Shown: in pieces, positions 24,388 through 35,670 of the stretch | Layout: every line of letters starts with the position of its first letter | Numbering within the stretch: position 1 is the first letter of the stretch | Origin: Ananas comosus | Lineage: Eukaryota > Streptophyta > Magnoliopsida > Poales > Bromeliaceae | Assembly: GCF_001540865.1 (NCBI RefSeq) | Contig: NC_033628.1 | Coordinates: 13,284,735-13,348,734, forward strand | Direction of reading: 5' to 3' | Length of the DNA stretch: 64,000 nucleotides | Position numbers and translations under genes: made by a program | Notes under the pieces: generated by a model | Told to the model about the DNA's origin: nothing | The model's input: the letters and a program-made list of their open reading frames with translations, nothing else | Database searches by the model: none

Positions 24388-25354
24388 AATCACAAGAGGG
24401 GCCGGGTGTGCGGGAGGCCTGCTCGACTAAGGCCATCGGTTGTTCGGTGACACTAACCGTCGACTCTACAGTAGCAGGTACGAGTAGGAGTCGTGCAGCC
24501 GCTAGCTGTGGCGGGGCGCTACGACGCAGAGGCCGGCGCGGCAGCTAGAGCGTGGTAGCTCGAATTCTACTACTATAGGGAGCGGTAATGATAAAGGGCG
24601 GCTGCACCGGAGAAGAAGAAGAAGAAGCGGCTGCTTGAGCTTGAGGAGGCGGGGGAGTTGGTGGCGGTGCTGGTGGAGAGGCGGGAAGAAGAAGAAGAAG
24701 AAGAAGAAGAAGAAGAAACAGAAGAGGCGACGCGAGCAGGAGCCCCTGCTCCTACCACCGAGCCGTCTCCCCCGTCAACCTCACCCTAAACTCGGTTCGC
24801 AGCTACGTGACGTGCACCTTGCGCACCGGCGTCCGCCCCTCCTCCGCCTCCGCGAGGAGGAGGACCTTGAGCGACTCCGTGTGGCTCGTAACGAGGCTGG
24901 GGAGGGGCCGAAAGAACATCGACGTGTGGGACTAGGACGACTAGTCCCGAAGCAGCTAGGGCGAGCTCCCGCAGCGGCGGCTGCGCGCGGCACGGAGCCC
25001 GAGCCGCCGACGCCTCCCACCGCCGCCCCCGCCTCCTCCCTCCTCCTCCGCCGCCTCCTCCCGGCGCCGCGGCGTCGCCAGCCTCTGCTCCCGCATCATC
25101 CGCTCCTCCTCCTGCCTCGAGCGCTCCTGCGGCTATTACCGCTACTGCTCCCCTCTTTTCCTCCTCCTGCTCCTTCCCAGCGACCCCTCCTCTTCCAGCT
25201 CCACACCAGCTCCACCTATCCCTCCTCCTCCTCCTCCCCCTTCCTCCTCCATCGTGGTGACCCCCGTCATCTGCGACGTCTCCGGGTACCTCGTTAGGAA
25301 CCAACCGAGCATCCTCTGGGGAAAAACCACTCAACTCCTTCTTCTTCTTCGGTA
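24388..25354. CDS. ATL-type RING-H2 E3 ubiquitin ligase (mirrored gene)
   Basis: Read right to left uncomplemented from ATG at 25354. The N-terminus is MASSSSSTHQKG; then [20 protein letters not shown] with a proline run; a hydrophobic segment (VIAIIGVLASSVLLLAYYAL), the single membrane helix of ATL proteins; the GID motif region (GIDEALISRIRVCSYKK, GLD in most members); and a canonical RING-H2: CSVCLSEFQEEERL, CGHAFHVQCIDAWL, CPLC. The acidic tail ends GRVGRGEH at a TAA (24390-24388). It is intronless, as ATL genes usually are, about 321 residues. One extra base at an AAG repeat (about 24717) breaks the frame after the RING; the downstream frame (VVVAVVEGAEEFEF) is clearly coding. It is a ubiquitin ligase at membranes, often stress-related; substrate unknown. 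Confidence 0.92.
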
Positions 25355-25773
25355 CCTACTTGTTCGTCTCCTTCTTCTACCACTTACTCCCACCCCTTTG
25401 CATAGTAGTTGGTCAACAACAAGCTCCTTGGTTTCTTTTTCATCAATTAATCCTTACCTTTTACGAAAACCCTAAGGATATTTATCAATTTATATGGATA
25501 TATATGTCATTACACTTTGAAAATTTTAAATGAACATACTTGCGTAGTCATTGACTAGTGTTTGTTTGCAAAATATCATATAATTTTCTGGGTATTAAGA
25601 TGAAAAATCTTCCTATTTACCAACCAAAACGAAAATTTTTCTTTTTCTTTTAGTAGAGGAGACGAAAAAAGTCGAAGATGAACGGAGAGGAAAAGAAGAG
25701 CACCTCCTCTTTCTCTACTCCAAGGCTCTTGTAACTACGTGATAGTAACATCCACCTAATTTTTCGTAATCCC

Positions 25774-25814
<41 letters not shown>

Positions 25815-26566
25815 ATCTTATCTACGAAAAGTAAAAAAGGTGTTTTTTTCACTACTTTTTTTCGATGAGAGGTGGAGTACCCCTGATTATTTAAGCTAGA
25901 AAGAGGAGATTAACCTAATAGTGAAAACTCCAAATTAACCACTGATCGTTGTTTCACAAGAGATGAGGGTCATAACCAGTGTCGAAACTACTCGTTGAGG
26001 TGTTCCTGAAGGGGATCAGTTTTTCTCTTATCAAACCCCTGTACCTATTACAAAGTACGAAAAACTAATGGTTTACGGTTGCGATTAATTTCTCGTGTAT
26101 ATCATACAGGAATAATTAATAGTCGGTTTAATGACTTCGCTGAAAGAACGAATTAAATGCTCGTATTTTTTTTTCAATCTTTTTTAATCATACTATGTGC
26201 GTTAATGACAATCCTAAAAATCGACGAGCACACTCATACAGTGGCGTATTTATGTGGTAACACCTTTATCTTTCTAAGTAAGAGGTTACGGAGATTACAC
26301 TTTCCTTAATATATATTTTTCTCGTTGTTAAGTGTGTGTTAGTGGAAATTCTTTTCTTAGTTTAAGGCAGTTCAATGGTGTACTCTAGCTGGTTTTGTCG
26401 AGTAGTTTTTCGTTTTCTTAGGGGATGTGAATTTAATCGAAGAGGTGAACAGGAGGGGCACCATTTTTTTCTTTTTCTTTTTTCCCTTGTCGAATCCTGA
26501 AACTATAACTAATAGAGATCGACGACGACGAAGAAGAAGAAGAAGAAGAAGAAGAAGTGCATCAAG
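25355..26566. promoter_or_regulatory. Shared upstream region of the ATL and tetraspanin genes (mirrored)
   Basis: After polarity correction the ATL gene and the tetraspanin gene diverge from this roughly 1.2-kb AT-rich interval. It includes a CT microsatellite at about 25775-25814 and GAA repeats beside the tetraspanin start. Motif searches on the printed sequence are meaningless because it is mirrored. A promoter role is inferred from position. Confidence 0.55.
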
Positions 26567-27064
26567 TACCGGGAGTCGTTGTGGTAGTAACGGCGATAAT
26601 TGAAGCGCCGCCACGAGGAGAGGCAGGGGCAGTAGCGGCGGCCCCAGACCGAGAGGTGCGTCCGACTGTTGCGGACGCACTTCGAGTAGGTTACCGGGTA
26701 GTAGCAGGAGCCGTAGCAGCAGGAGCAGCACCGGGAGCGCCCGAAGCACCCGCGTAAGACCGCGTAAGGCCCCGAGGAGGAGAAGATGGAGCGCCGGTAC
26801 CAGTACGAGTAGGAGCGAGAGCGCCCAGAACAGCATAAGTAGAAACAGCACTGATCGCCGCCGCCGCGCGTGGACCGCGGTTCGGCCTACAAGAACCTCA
26901 TACTCGAGCTGCTGATGAGGCCAACCGACGCCGCCGTCCACCTCCCCTGCCTCTCCACCTTAGCCTAGTTCCGCACAAACTCGAGCTGGAGCTGCACGAG
27001 CCTCGAGTTGGTCTGCATATTAAACCGCGTCCTAAAGAAGTTACGGCTCGAATCAGGAAATGTT
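26567..27064. CDS. Tetraspanin, exon 1 (mirrored)
   Basis: Complementing left to right gives 166 residues: MALSNTIIAAINFAAVLLSV (helix 1), then the ADNACVKLIQWPII motif, helix 2 (IVLGIVVLVVALAGFVGAFW), helix 3 (LLLFYLAAMVMLILALAGLV), and the start of the large loop ending FFNAELSPLQ, followed by the donor GTAAAT. These are signature plant tetraspanin segments. Codon phase 0 at the end joins SGCCK of exon 2 at 22937. The normal frames overlapping this region translate only repeat-like or nonsense text. Confidence 0.95.
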
Positions 27065-27231
27065 CATTTATTATATAACGAGAACGAAATTATGTACGTA
27101 TAAACTATAAGTGAACGACTGGAACAGTACTTACGTACGAAAAAATTAAAAGAGGCATACGAAACACTGCAATCAACCGAAACCACCAGAGTAAACTAAT
27201 TTTGTTTTTTTTTTTTTTTTTTTTTTTTTTT

Positions 27232-29230
27232 AGTTAAGTTCGGTTTGACTTGCATCCTGCAGTGCCATTTTAAGTGATATAAACCAGAGCGTTAAAGTTC
27301 TCACTCTTTTTGGAGCATCGTTTTTTTCTTTCTGAGAGGTTGGTTAAGCTACATGTTGATCCTGTAGCAGTAGCAGCACATGACCTTACATGTCACATCA
27401 TGTCATACAACCTACTAGCTTAATTATTTGGTGGCAACAATGTTACTATTTGTTGGAGATATTTCAGTGTGATAAAGTATTCACAAGGTTTAGACATGTC
27501 AAATCCTTGGGTAATCAAGGAGACCTCAGAATTGGCATTTCAATTAGAAAAAGAGAAAAGAGATGGTATTTTTCTGGTCACAAGCATGCAATAGAATATT
27601 TACGGTTCATTGTTCAATTGATCCTGACACCAGGTCTGTAACTACCAAGCTCTGAATATGGAAACATTTATATAAAGATGACTCTGTATATTTTTCTTTC
27701 TTTATTAAGTGAATTTAACTTTTTGGTAAAAAAATTTAAATTTTACTATACTAAAGAGTACCGGAATAGCATTGGTTCTTTTGGTAATAACTTCTATTAA
27801 AATTTTGTATTTTGATTTCATTGATAAAGTACTAGCTAGAAAATATTTAATGTACGTAGGTATTGTTAATGCTCATTACAAATGCCTATAGTCGAAGCTC
27901 CCGTTGTAACATGTCTAGTGGTGGGGTTGAGCTCCTCAAATTAATCCTCGCAAAAGAACATTGTCAATTTTGCACCAATCCAACATTAATTACATTAAAC
28001 CATAAACACAGTGTTTTAATGCTCGATAATAATTGCTAATTCCAAAGTTTATTTTGAATATAAGTTAGAAAATGACTTGGCATATGTCTCTTCTCCCAGG
28101 GAATCTAGACAAAAGGACATACACTGCCAACCTTTTTTCCTTCTCCTTGATGGTACAAATCTCTGGGCAAAAATACCAAGGGCACACTTGACAATGCTCT
28201 GTGAAACCCTAAAAGAGTGCTTTTTTTTAAAAAACCAATGTATAGTACATGAAAGTTAGTCGCATTAGTTGTAGACCGTAGTGGGTTTGTTTTAAGAAGT
28301 TTTTCTATTAGGGGTGTGAACAAGTGTGTATAAGAAGCAGATGGCAGAGGAATATAGTAAGGGTAGTCGTGGGTGAGGTGCCTGGATGAATAGGTAACCA
28401 AGGGAGCGAGCAATTTATTTTTGGGGTGTGTGTGGCGTAATGCACCACAGCTATCGGCGGAGAGGGGGGGATACCCACACAGTGGGGATGTACATGGTAG
28501 TGGAATTGAGAGTTTTACTATATAGAGTCTTATCGAACTCTCGGGTTGCGGCTCCAGAGGATGATAGATGGGGCAACAGGGGGTTGGGGTGGGGGGGGGT
28601 GGTGTTTTGGGTATTGCGCGAGATCGCTTGAAGTTCTAATTTTGAGGTTTGAGTCAATGATGGAGGATGGTGAAACGAATGAGGGGGGGATGAAGTGGCT
28701 GAGTCTGAGGGTCTCTCGCGTCAATAAAAAAATAGAGAGAAGTATCGGTGGTATAATGCGTATAGATAAGCAGCTCATTGAGTTGGCATATATATGATAT
28801 CCTTAATCAGGGTGAGTGTACTAGGATTGTGGTGGGTAATTTTCATAAGATCAGAAAGAAAAAAATAAAAAAAAAATAAAAACCTACTGGAAAATAGGTG
28901 TTGTGTGTGTGTGTCGTACTGTTGTGTGATTTGATTCAGGATTCGCTTTTAAAAATACAATGTTAAACAGTGTATTCTATTTGAAAATTCCAAATTGAAA
29001 CTCCATTCGCGGCTACATTTTCACGGCAAACAAATATAATATGTATAACAAAAAAATTAATCGACAACCAGTAAATAAAATATTTTTTATAATGTTAATT
29101 AAGAATGATATGGGCATGAATATTAGTATCTAAAATAAAGGATTGCTCGGAGACAATGAATTTTATATCCTACTAGATATATGTTTTTGTGTATGTTAAA
29201 AAAAAAAAAAGAGAGAAAGAACAGTAGCGT
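27232..29230. other. Intergenic region
   Basis: Normal polarity resumes after the poly-T. No gene is recognised. A G-rich stretch at about 28430-28700 has overlapping open frames on both strands with no recognisable domain. Confidence 0.5.
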
Positions 29231-29239
29231 AGTGGGGTT

Positions 29240-29692
29240 TGTTTACCGTTTACTCTAATGGGAGAGAGGACCATTGAGTCGAAATCGGTATGTTGACATT
29301 TGAGGTGGACACGGTGAGCCTCAAAAGTTGTGGAGCCGGCGACGACCTAAGAGCTGGCTCGAGCGTTAGTAAGAGAGTATGCGGACGCTCGCATGGGTCG
29401 TCTCTATGAGGTCACCTCGATGTCGGGCCACGGCGGGTCGGACTCTCGCGGGAACGGGTAGTCCTTCGCCAAACCCGTGGCGCAACACGGTATTGACGGA
29501 GTACATGCGAAGAAACTGGGGCGGAAGGGCGGGGAGATAGCGCATGACCCGTCATTGTGCGTGAGTGGGTGCTTTGATGATCTTGTGCTGCAACAGTAGT
29601 GGTCCTCTTTTTGGAGCGCGTCGAGGGAGGAGGAGTATGCTCCATGCTCCTTCACGTAATCTATTGCTCCTCCCACATTAAGCTGGTCACCC
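29240..29692 (-). pseudogene. bHLH exon 2, frame-broken (same gene as exon 1 at 30638-30982)
   Basis: The minus strand starts GGTGACCAG (GDQ), then VGGAIDYVKE, the second helix of group Ia bHLH proteins, then LDALQKED, FFACT and PDIEVT. After that come reading-frame fragments resembling THASVRILS and LLRLTV, the conserved C-terminal domain. The order is right but frames shift repeatedly and stops interrupt. Either the exon has decayed or the stretch is uncorrected long-read sequence. The second view is favoured because nearby 30.0-30.2 kb text carries scattered indels relative to its duplicate at 32.2-32.4 kb. Confidence 0.7.
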
Positions 29693-30637
29693 TTACTCAT
29701 GCACCCCACCCCCCCAAAATAATCATAATAATAATAATAATTAAAAAAAAAATTAAAAAATAAAAAAAATTAAGTTGAACTAATAAATTAGAATATAGAA
29801 ACAGATGCTAGAATAATTATATAGAATATAAAGGACAGTGCAGTCTACCGAGCATGGTACGTTATTAGGAAATGATTTCATCTGTTTAACTGAAGAGCAG
29901 TAAGGCTCAACTTTATACGTCAATACATGCGAATGTCATCCAATCCTAATTTAAATAGGGAAAAAACCGCCGACCAAACTCCGGTCATCATTCCCTTTAT
30001 TATTATTTAATGATGGGGAATGCTGTTGAAAGTGCAGACCGCATAAATGCATGTCGGTTCCACGGTGAGGGGCAATAAGATTGCTGCCCAACAGAGTATG
30101 AACGCCCCTTCGCGATCCAAACGCTGTACCACGCATTAAATTACCTCACGGAAATTGACCAAAGTACTTATAACAATGCGCTACCCGTTGCCCGTATAAA
30201 ATAAAATAAATAATAGCAATAAATTATCAAATCAATGCTTTATACCCTTTTCCTGATTTTCTTTTGTTTCTTTCTCATTAACCATTGACTCAAAGCTGAT
30301 GGGAGAATGAGATGACGATGAGATGAGATGAGGGTAAAGCAAACTCCCATGAGGGACATATGCTCTGCTAGTATCACAGTACAAATATAAACATGCATAC
30401 TGTACGAATTTCCAAAAACTCACTCAAACCGGAAAATTCCGAGCTTGTTTGAAATGCACTGATAATATTGCACAATGTACACTTTAATGTCAAAACTATT
30501 AAAATTCTAGTGGTAGTTTGAGTGACGAGATTTTACAACAAAAAAAAGAAAAAAAGTCACGAGTTCGAGTTCGAGACGAAGAAACTTAAATCTTAATTAA
30601 CGAATGAATGCATTAATTATTAATTAGTATATAGTAC

Positions 30638-30982
30638 TCTTTGGATGTAGGAGTCGGGCATGAGGGAGCGGAGGACGGCGAGGTGGTCGTTCATGAGGCG
30701 GCGGCGGTTGCGCTCGACGGCGATGTGCGTCATCCGCTGGCTCTCCACCTCCTCCTTGCTGCCGCCGCTCCTCGGCCGCCGCCGCCGCTTCCTCTTCCCT
30801 CCCTGCACCCTCATCTGCTGCTGCTCCACCGCCGCCGCCGCCGCTGCCTCGGGCGGCGCGGGGCCGAGCACCGCCGCGCTTTCCGAGGGGTTGGTGTAGT
30901 GGAGCTGCGTGGCGTTGATGGTGTCGTAGATGAAGAAGCTGGGGAGCTCACTCGAACATAGTCCTCCGAGTGTACTACTCAT
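30638..30982 (-). CDS. bHLH transcription factor, group Ia, exon 1 (copy 1)
   Basis: 115 residues: [20 protein letters not shown], an alanine-rich stretch, a basic segment ([14 protein letters not shown]), then the basic region and first helix ([20 protein letters not shown], then [13 protein letters not shown]). The His-Glu-Arg pattern (H..ER.RR) predicts E-box binding. The sequence is typical of plant subgroup Ia (bHLH57/67/70/71/94/96 and the stomatal factors relatives). The donor follows AGA|GTACTA, and exon 2 lies degraded at 29240-29692. The nearest paralogue cannot be named with certainty. CT microsatellites lie just upstream in the 5' UTR/promoter. Confidence 0.88.
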
Positions 30983-31020
30983 TGTATGTATGCGCTCTCT
31001 CTCTCCCTCCCCCCTTCTCT

Positions 31021-31085
31021 CTCTCTCTCTCTCTCTAATTAAGCTTCTTCATACTACCTTTATGTATGCAGCCCGCACAAACACA

Positions 31086-31128
<43 letters not shown>

Positions 31129-31224
31129 TCTCTCTCTCACTCACTGCATGAGGTCGCGTGTACATAAGACTACAAACCATTACCACCAAAACCCACTTTT
31201 TCTTTCGCAAGGTTCGTGAGTGTT

Positions 31225-31264
<40 letters not shown>

Positions 31265-31371
31265 TATGAGGTGAAGTTCAAAAGAGAGGAAGGGGGTTGT
31301 GAAGAAGATTACACGTGAGGGGTCAGGAAAGGAGAATAGCTTTTTTATTTGCTTCAAAAAATTTTAAAAAG

Positions 31372-31408
<37 letters not shown>
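31021..31408. repeat. CT and GT microsatellites 5' of bHLH copy 1
   Basis: (CT)n tracts lie at about 31016-31036, 31086-31138 and 31374-31408, and (GT)n at about 31228-31262. The copy 2 equivalents differ in length, as expected for replication or sequencing slippage. Confidence 0.9.
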
Positions 31409-31410
<2 letters not shown>

Positions 31411-31640
31411 AATACAAATACTCTACAAAGAGGCTGCAACCCATGTCACGAAATGAGGTGGGGGACCCATTAGCATCATCGGAATAGAGACAACAAAACC
31501 ATGGTGATTACATATATATATAATAGCCAGAGCGAGAATCAGGTGAGGAGGAGAGCGAAAACAAGCACATGGTCCAGTGGACGTATTTAATACAAGAGAA
31601 GCCCAGCATATACTCTCGCATAACCAACCTGTACTTTAAG

Positions 31641-32221
31641 GTATCGTTTGGTTCGAGGATAAGAAAAAAATAATTATTTCAAAAATAAATATAAATTGAG
31701 ATATAAGCGGGAATTAGATCAATTTTGTGTTTGGATGAAAATTAGATTATTCCTGGGAATAAAAAAAAAATAGCGTTTGGTTAGGTAAGATGGAATAAGA
31801 AAGATAATGGGTTTTATAAATAAAAAATAATAATATTATCCTCTTATTATATTTGAATTTAAATTTTTAAAATTTTAAATATATATTTTTAAATTTAAAA
31901 TTTTAACTTTGAAATTTCAAAATTTGAAATTTAAAATCTCAAATTTTAAATTCAAAATTTTAAATTTTAAATTTCAAACTTTAAATTTAAGATCAAATTT
32001 TAAAAAATTAAATTTTTAATTTTTAAATTTTTAAAATAAGAATAGGGGTGGGACCAATTAATAAAAACTATTTATTATATAAATTTAAAAAAAAATTTAA
32101 AATTCTACTTAAACTTAAATTTAATAAAAAGAATTTATTATAATATTTAAATATAATTTATTATAAATGTTATTATAATATTTAAATATAAATAATATGT
32201 ATTAATATAGTACAATTAAGA
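31641..32221. other. Very AT-rich spacer between duplication units
   Basis: Dense A/T text with repeated AAATTTTAAA-type words. It opens GTATCGTTTGGTTCGAGGAT, a start seen in plant MITEs, but no matching inverted end was found. No gene. Confidence 0.4.
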
Positions 32222-33243
32222 AAGTGCAGGACGCATAAATGCATGTGGTTCCACGGTGAAGGGAATAATATTCTGCCAAACTAGAGTATGAACGCTTCGA
32301 TCAAACTGTGTACCCGCATTAATTACTACGGAAATTGACCATGTACTTATAACAATGGCACGTTGCCGTTAAAATAAAATAAATAAATAAATAAATATCA
32401 AAATGTATATATTTCTCCTTAATTTTCTTTTTTTCTTTTCCATTAAATTTGACAAAATCTGAGGAGAAGAGATGAGATGAGATGAGGTAAAGAAACTCCA
32501 TGAGGGTAATAATTAATATCTGACTAGTATCACAGTACAAATATAAACATGCATACTGTACGAATTTCCAAAAACTCACTCAAACCGGAAAATTCCGAGC
32601 TTGTTTGAAATGCACTGATAATATTGCACAATGTACACTTTAATGTCAAAACTATTAAAATTCTAGTGGTAGTTTGAGTGACGAGATTTTACAACAAAAA
32701 AAAGAAAAAAAGTCACGAGTTCGAGTTCGAGACGAAGAAACTTAAATCTTAATTAACGAATGAATGCATTAATTATTAATTAGTATATAGTACTCTTTGG
32801 ATGTAGGAGTCGGGCATGAGGGAGCGGAGGACGGCGAGGTGGTCGTTCATGAGGCGGCGGCGGTTGCGCTCGACGGCGATGTGCGTCATCCGCTGGCTCT
32901 CCACCTCCTCCTTGCTGCCGCCGCTCCTCGGCCGCCGCCGCCGCTTCCTCTTCCCTCCCTGCACCCTCATCTGCTGCTGCTCCACCGCCGCCGCCGCCGC
33001 TGCCTCGGGCGGCGCGGGGCCGAGCACCGCCGCGCTTTCCGAGGGGTTGGTGTAGTGGAGCTGCGTGGCGTTGATGGTGTCGTAGATGAAGAAGCTGGGG
33101 AGCTCACTCGAACATAGTCCTCCGAGTGTACTACTCATTGTATGTATGCGCTCTCTCTCTCCCTCCCCCCTTCTCTCTCTCTCTCTCTCTCTAATTAAGC
33201 TTCTTCATACTACCTTTATGTATGCAGCCCGCACAAACACACA

Positions 33244-33278
<35 letters not shown>

Positions 33279-33374
33279 TCTCTCTCTCACTCACTGCATG
33301 AGGTCGCGCGTACATAAGACTACAAACCATTACCACCAAAACCCACTTTTTCTTTCGCAAGGTTCGTGAGTGTT

Positions 33375-33414
<40 letters not shown>

Positions 33415-33523
33415 TATGAGGTGAAGTTCAAAAGAGAGGAAGGGGGTTGTGAAGAAGATTACACGTGAGGGGTCAGGAAAGGAGTATAGCTTTTCTATTT
33501 CTGCTTCAAAAAATTTTAAAAAG

Positions 33524-33564
<41 letters not shown>

Positions 33565-33795
33565 AATACAAATACTCTACAAAGAGGCTGCAACCCATGT
33601 CACGAAATGAGATGGGGGACCCATTAGCATCATCGGAATAGAGACAACAAAACCATGGTGATTACATATATATATAATAGCCAGAGCGAGAATCAGGTGA
33701 GGAGGAGAGCGAAAACAAGCACATGGTCCAGTGGACGTATTTAATACAAGAGAAGCCCAGCATATACTCTCGCATAACCAACCTGTACTTTAAAG
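32222..33795. repeat. Right unit of the bHLH exon 1 duplication
   Basis: Partner of 30023-31640. It contains exon 1 copy 2 and the same upstream microsatellites, and diverges at about 33796 into unrelated AT-rich DNA. Confidence 0.85.
32794..33138 (-). pseudogene. bHLH exon 1, copy 2 (orphan duplicate)
   Basis: The predicted protein is identical to copy 1 at 30638-30982, with the same donor. No exon 2 follows before copy 1, so on its own it cannot give a full bHLH domain. Either an artefactual duplicate of contig ends or a very recent partial tandem duplication. Confidence 0.75.
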
Positions 33796-34306
33796 AATCA
33801 CTATTTCACTAAAATTAGGGCATGTTTGGTTTTGCGTTACTCTATCATAATTATTTGCCATTTTTTATGAATCTTTTTATATTAATTACCACTGTATAAA
33901 ATTAATTCTGTCGATAATATAAAATTACTAACAATACAATTCCTAATCAATTATCCCAAAGCGCAAGTGGCAAAAGACTTAATTATTGATATCTAAGTTT
34001 CTAAATTTGAAATGATATTACTTTATATTTTCAGCTAAATTTATTTATAAAAAATAAAAACGCAAATACTATATTAACTTTCTCTCTTAAAAAAATAATG
34101 TAACTCCGCACGATTACAACAAAAATATTACAAGGGGAGATTGGGTAGCTTGCATTAATTACTGATTAATTACCCAATGTCTCGTACCGTATAAAATACT
34201 ATAATGTTATCTCTCTCCACCCCCCAAATCTCTTCTCATCTTCTCTTTCAATTATAGAAAGCTTCATTCTCCTCTCCACCACTTTATTTTAGAATTTTTG
34301 AGATAC

Positions 34307-34356
<50 letters not shown>

Positions 34357-34909
34357 ATCACCATCACCCTGCGGAGCTCGGCCAGAAATTAGCTGCGCGC
34401 AACGGTTGAGATCTGGTGAGCCTGCTAAATCATGGCCGTTCATCCAAATCTCGCGCAGATCTGGACGTCGTGGCTGAGATCCGGCCCAGATAAAGGTTAA
34501 AGCTTCATCGACATATCTATATAAAAGGAAAAGTATTGAATATGAATTAAAAACACAGTTCTATAAAAATTTAAGCGATTTCTTCCCAAATGCTTATAAA
34601 TAAGTTGCAACTCAAAACTTAGAATGAGAATGAGCAGGCATTAATTAATTAATTAATTATTAGATTTAAACGAGCACCATTAAAGTTTAAAGAGGCCTGT
34701 AATTTAAGTGAATGAAATTTAATTTCCATGAGAAAGCTTGATCTTGAGCTGTTCATTCATTAAAAGGTGAATCTAATTAAGCAACAATTAATGTAAGCCA
34801 AACTATAGCCATGTCGTCGTCGGTACTATAATATGATGATGTCTACGAAATGAGAAGCTCTTTGAAGCAGACAAAAAATTGAGTTCCCCAACACACAAAA
34901 AGAGGCCAG

Positions 34910-34953
<44 letters not shown>

Positions 34954-34960
34954 TATATAT
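33796..34960. other. Intergenic region
   Basis: AT-rich, with a CT microsatellite (about 34313-34354) and a TTAA-rich run (34641-34660). No gene is recognised. Confidence 0.5.
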
Positions 34961-34964
34961 ATAT

Positions 34965-35168
34965 ATTTGAGCTAGAATACTCTCAAAAGCACCCAGAGGT
35001 CGGTGCTTTTGAGTTTTTAACCCTTGGATAAAGAAATGTGAGGTTAAGATGATGGTGGTAGGTGAAATAGTATTTGATCCAAGGGTTATTAGTATTTTAG
35101 GAGTAGATCCAATGGCTAAAAACTTAATAGCACCAAGGGGATGATACTTCTAAAAGTATTCTAGTTCA
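34965..35168. mobile_element. TA-flanked MITE, complete copy
   Basis: It is bounded by long TA runs. The left end is TTGAGCTAGAATACTCTC plus AAAAGCACC; the right end carries the complementary GGTGCT-like and TACTTCTAAAAGTATTC motifs ending AGTTCAA. The interior has CTTGGATAAAG and GTGAAATAGTATTTGATCC. It is non-coding, about 200 bp, and related copies occur at 12938, 21085, 35205, 35425 and 56112-56469. TA target preference suggests the Tc1/mariner or PIF type, but this is not proven. Confidence 0.7.
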
Positions 35169-35204
35169 ATTATATATATATATATATATATATAATAGAA
35201 TAGT

Positions 35205-35670
35205 GCTGGAATACTATATAGTAACTTTTTTTTTTGGCTATCAAGTTTTTAACTCTTAGATGAAAAATTGTAGGTCAGGATGATATTAGTCGGTTAAAGT
35301 GAGTGGTCCCTCTGGGGTGGATGCCCGGTTAGTGATTCAATCAATGGTAGAATAATGAAAAGACAACAATGAAATTTTGCTACTAATAGTAGCCCAGTCC
35401 AACTCTATATATAATATATATTAGAATTAGGCTGGAATGCTATTAATAGTAAAACGCTCTTTTTGCTATCAAGTTTTTAACCCTTGGATGAAAAATTGTA
35501 GGATCGGGATGATATTATCGGTTAAAGTTGAGTGATCCCTAGCGGTTGAGTGGTTCCACTGGGTATAGTATTTAATCCAATGTTAGAAATACGAAAAGAG
35601 TTGATCTAAAGGCTAAAAAACTGATAGCAATATAAATTTTGCTACTATAGTAGTCCGTCCAACTCTATAT
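35205..35670. mobile_element. Two adjacent copies of a related MITE
   Basis: Copies at about 35205-35405 and 35425-35670 share AAGTTTTTAAC-CTT-GATGAAAAATTGTAGG, GATGATATTA-TCGGTTAAAG and the end TTTTGCTACTA-TAGTAG-CC. They run in the same orientation and are moderately diverged. Non-coding. Confidence 0.6.

Larger units (their letters stand above)
23118..27231. other. Mirror block C: reversed but not complemented sequence
   Basis: It runs from the lone N at 23117 to the poly-T at 27205-27231. Two genes inside read only when polarity is corrected: tetraspanin exon 1 by complementing left to right, and an ATL gene by reading right to left uncomplemented. That is exactly what reversing the block in place predicts for a minus-strand and a plus-strand gene (x goes to about 50349 minus x). 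In corrected order the tetraspanin intron is about 350 bp and joins exon 2 at 22937 in phase. Confidence 0.95.
30023..31640. repeat. Left unit of a 2156-bp-spaced duplication carrying bHLH exon 1
   Basis: This matches 32222-33795 in direct orientation. From about 30400 on, identity is about 99 percent, with CT/GT repeat-length changes and scattered substitutions. Before that (30023-30350 against 32222-32510) the copies differ by many single-base indels. AT-rich DNA at 31641-32218 separates the units. This pattern suggests unmerged alternative contig ends rather than a gene duplication. Confidence 0.85.

Noticed and set aside
24635..25334. GC-rich frames of up to 220 residues around 24.6-25.3 kb on both strands
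   Set aside because: They are low-complexity shadows of the mirrored ATL gene.
26372..26941. Leucine/arginine-rich frame of 189 residues on the minus strand
   Set aside because: A shadow of mirrored tetraspanin exon 1 with no domain of its own.
28428..28800. Overlapping frames in the G-rich stretch at 28.4-28.8 kb
   Set aside because: Frames on both strands are of similar length with no recognisable motif or splice structure.
32794..33138. A second functional bHLH gene
   Set aside because: It has no exon 2 of its own and is nearly identical to copy 1, so it is treated as a duplicated fragment.
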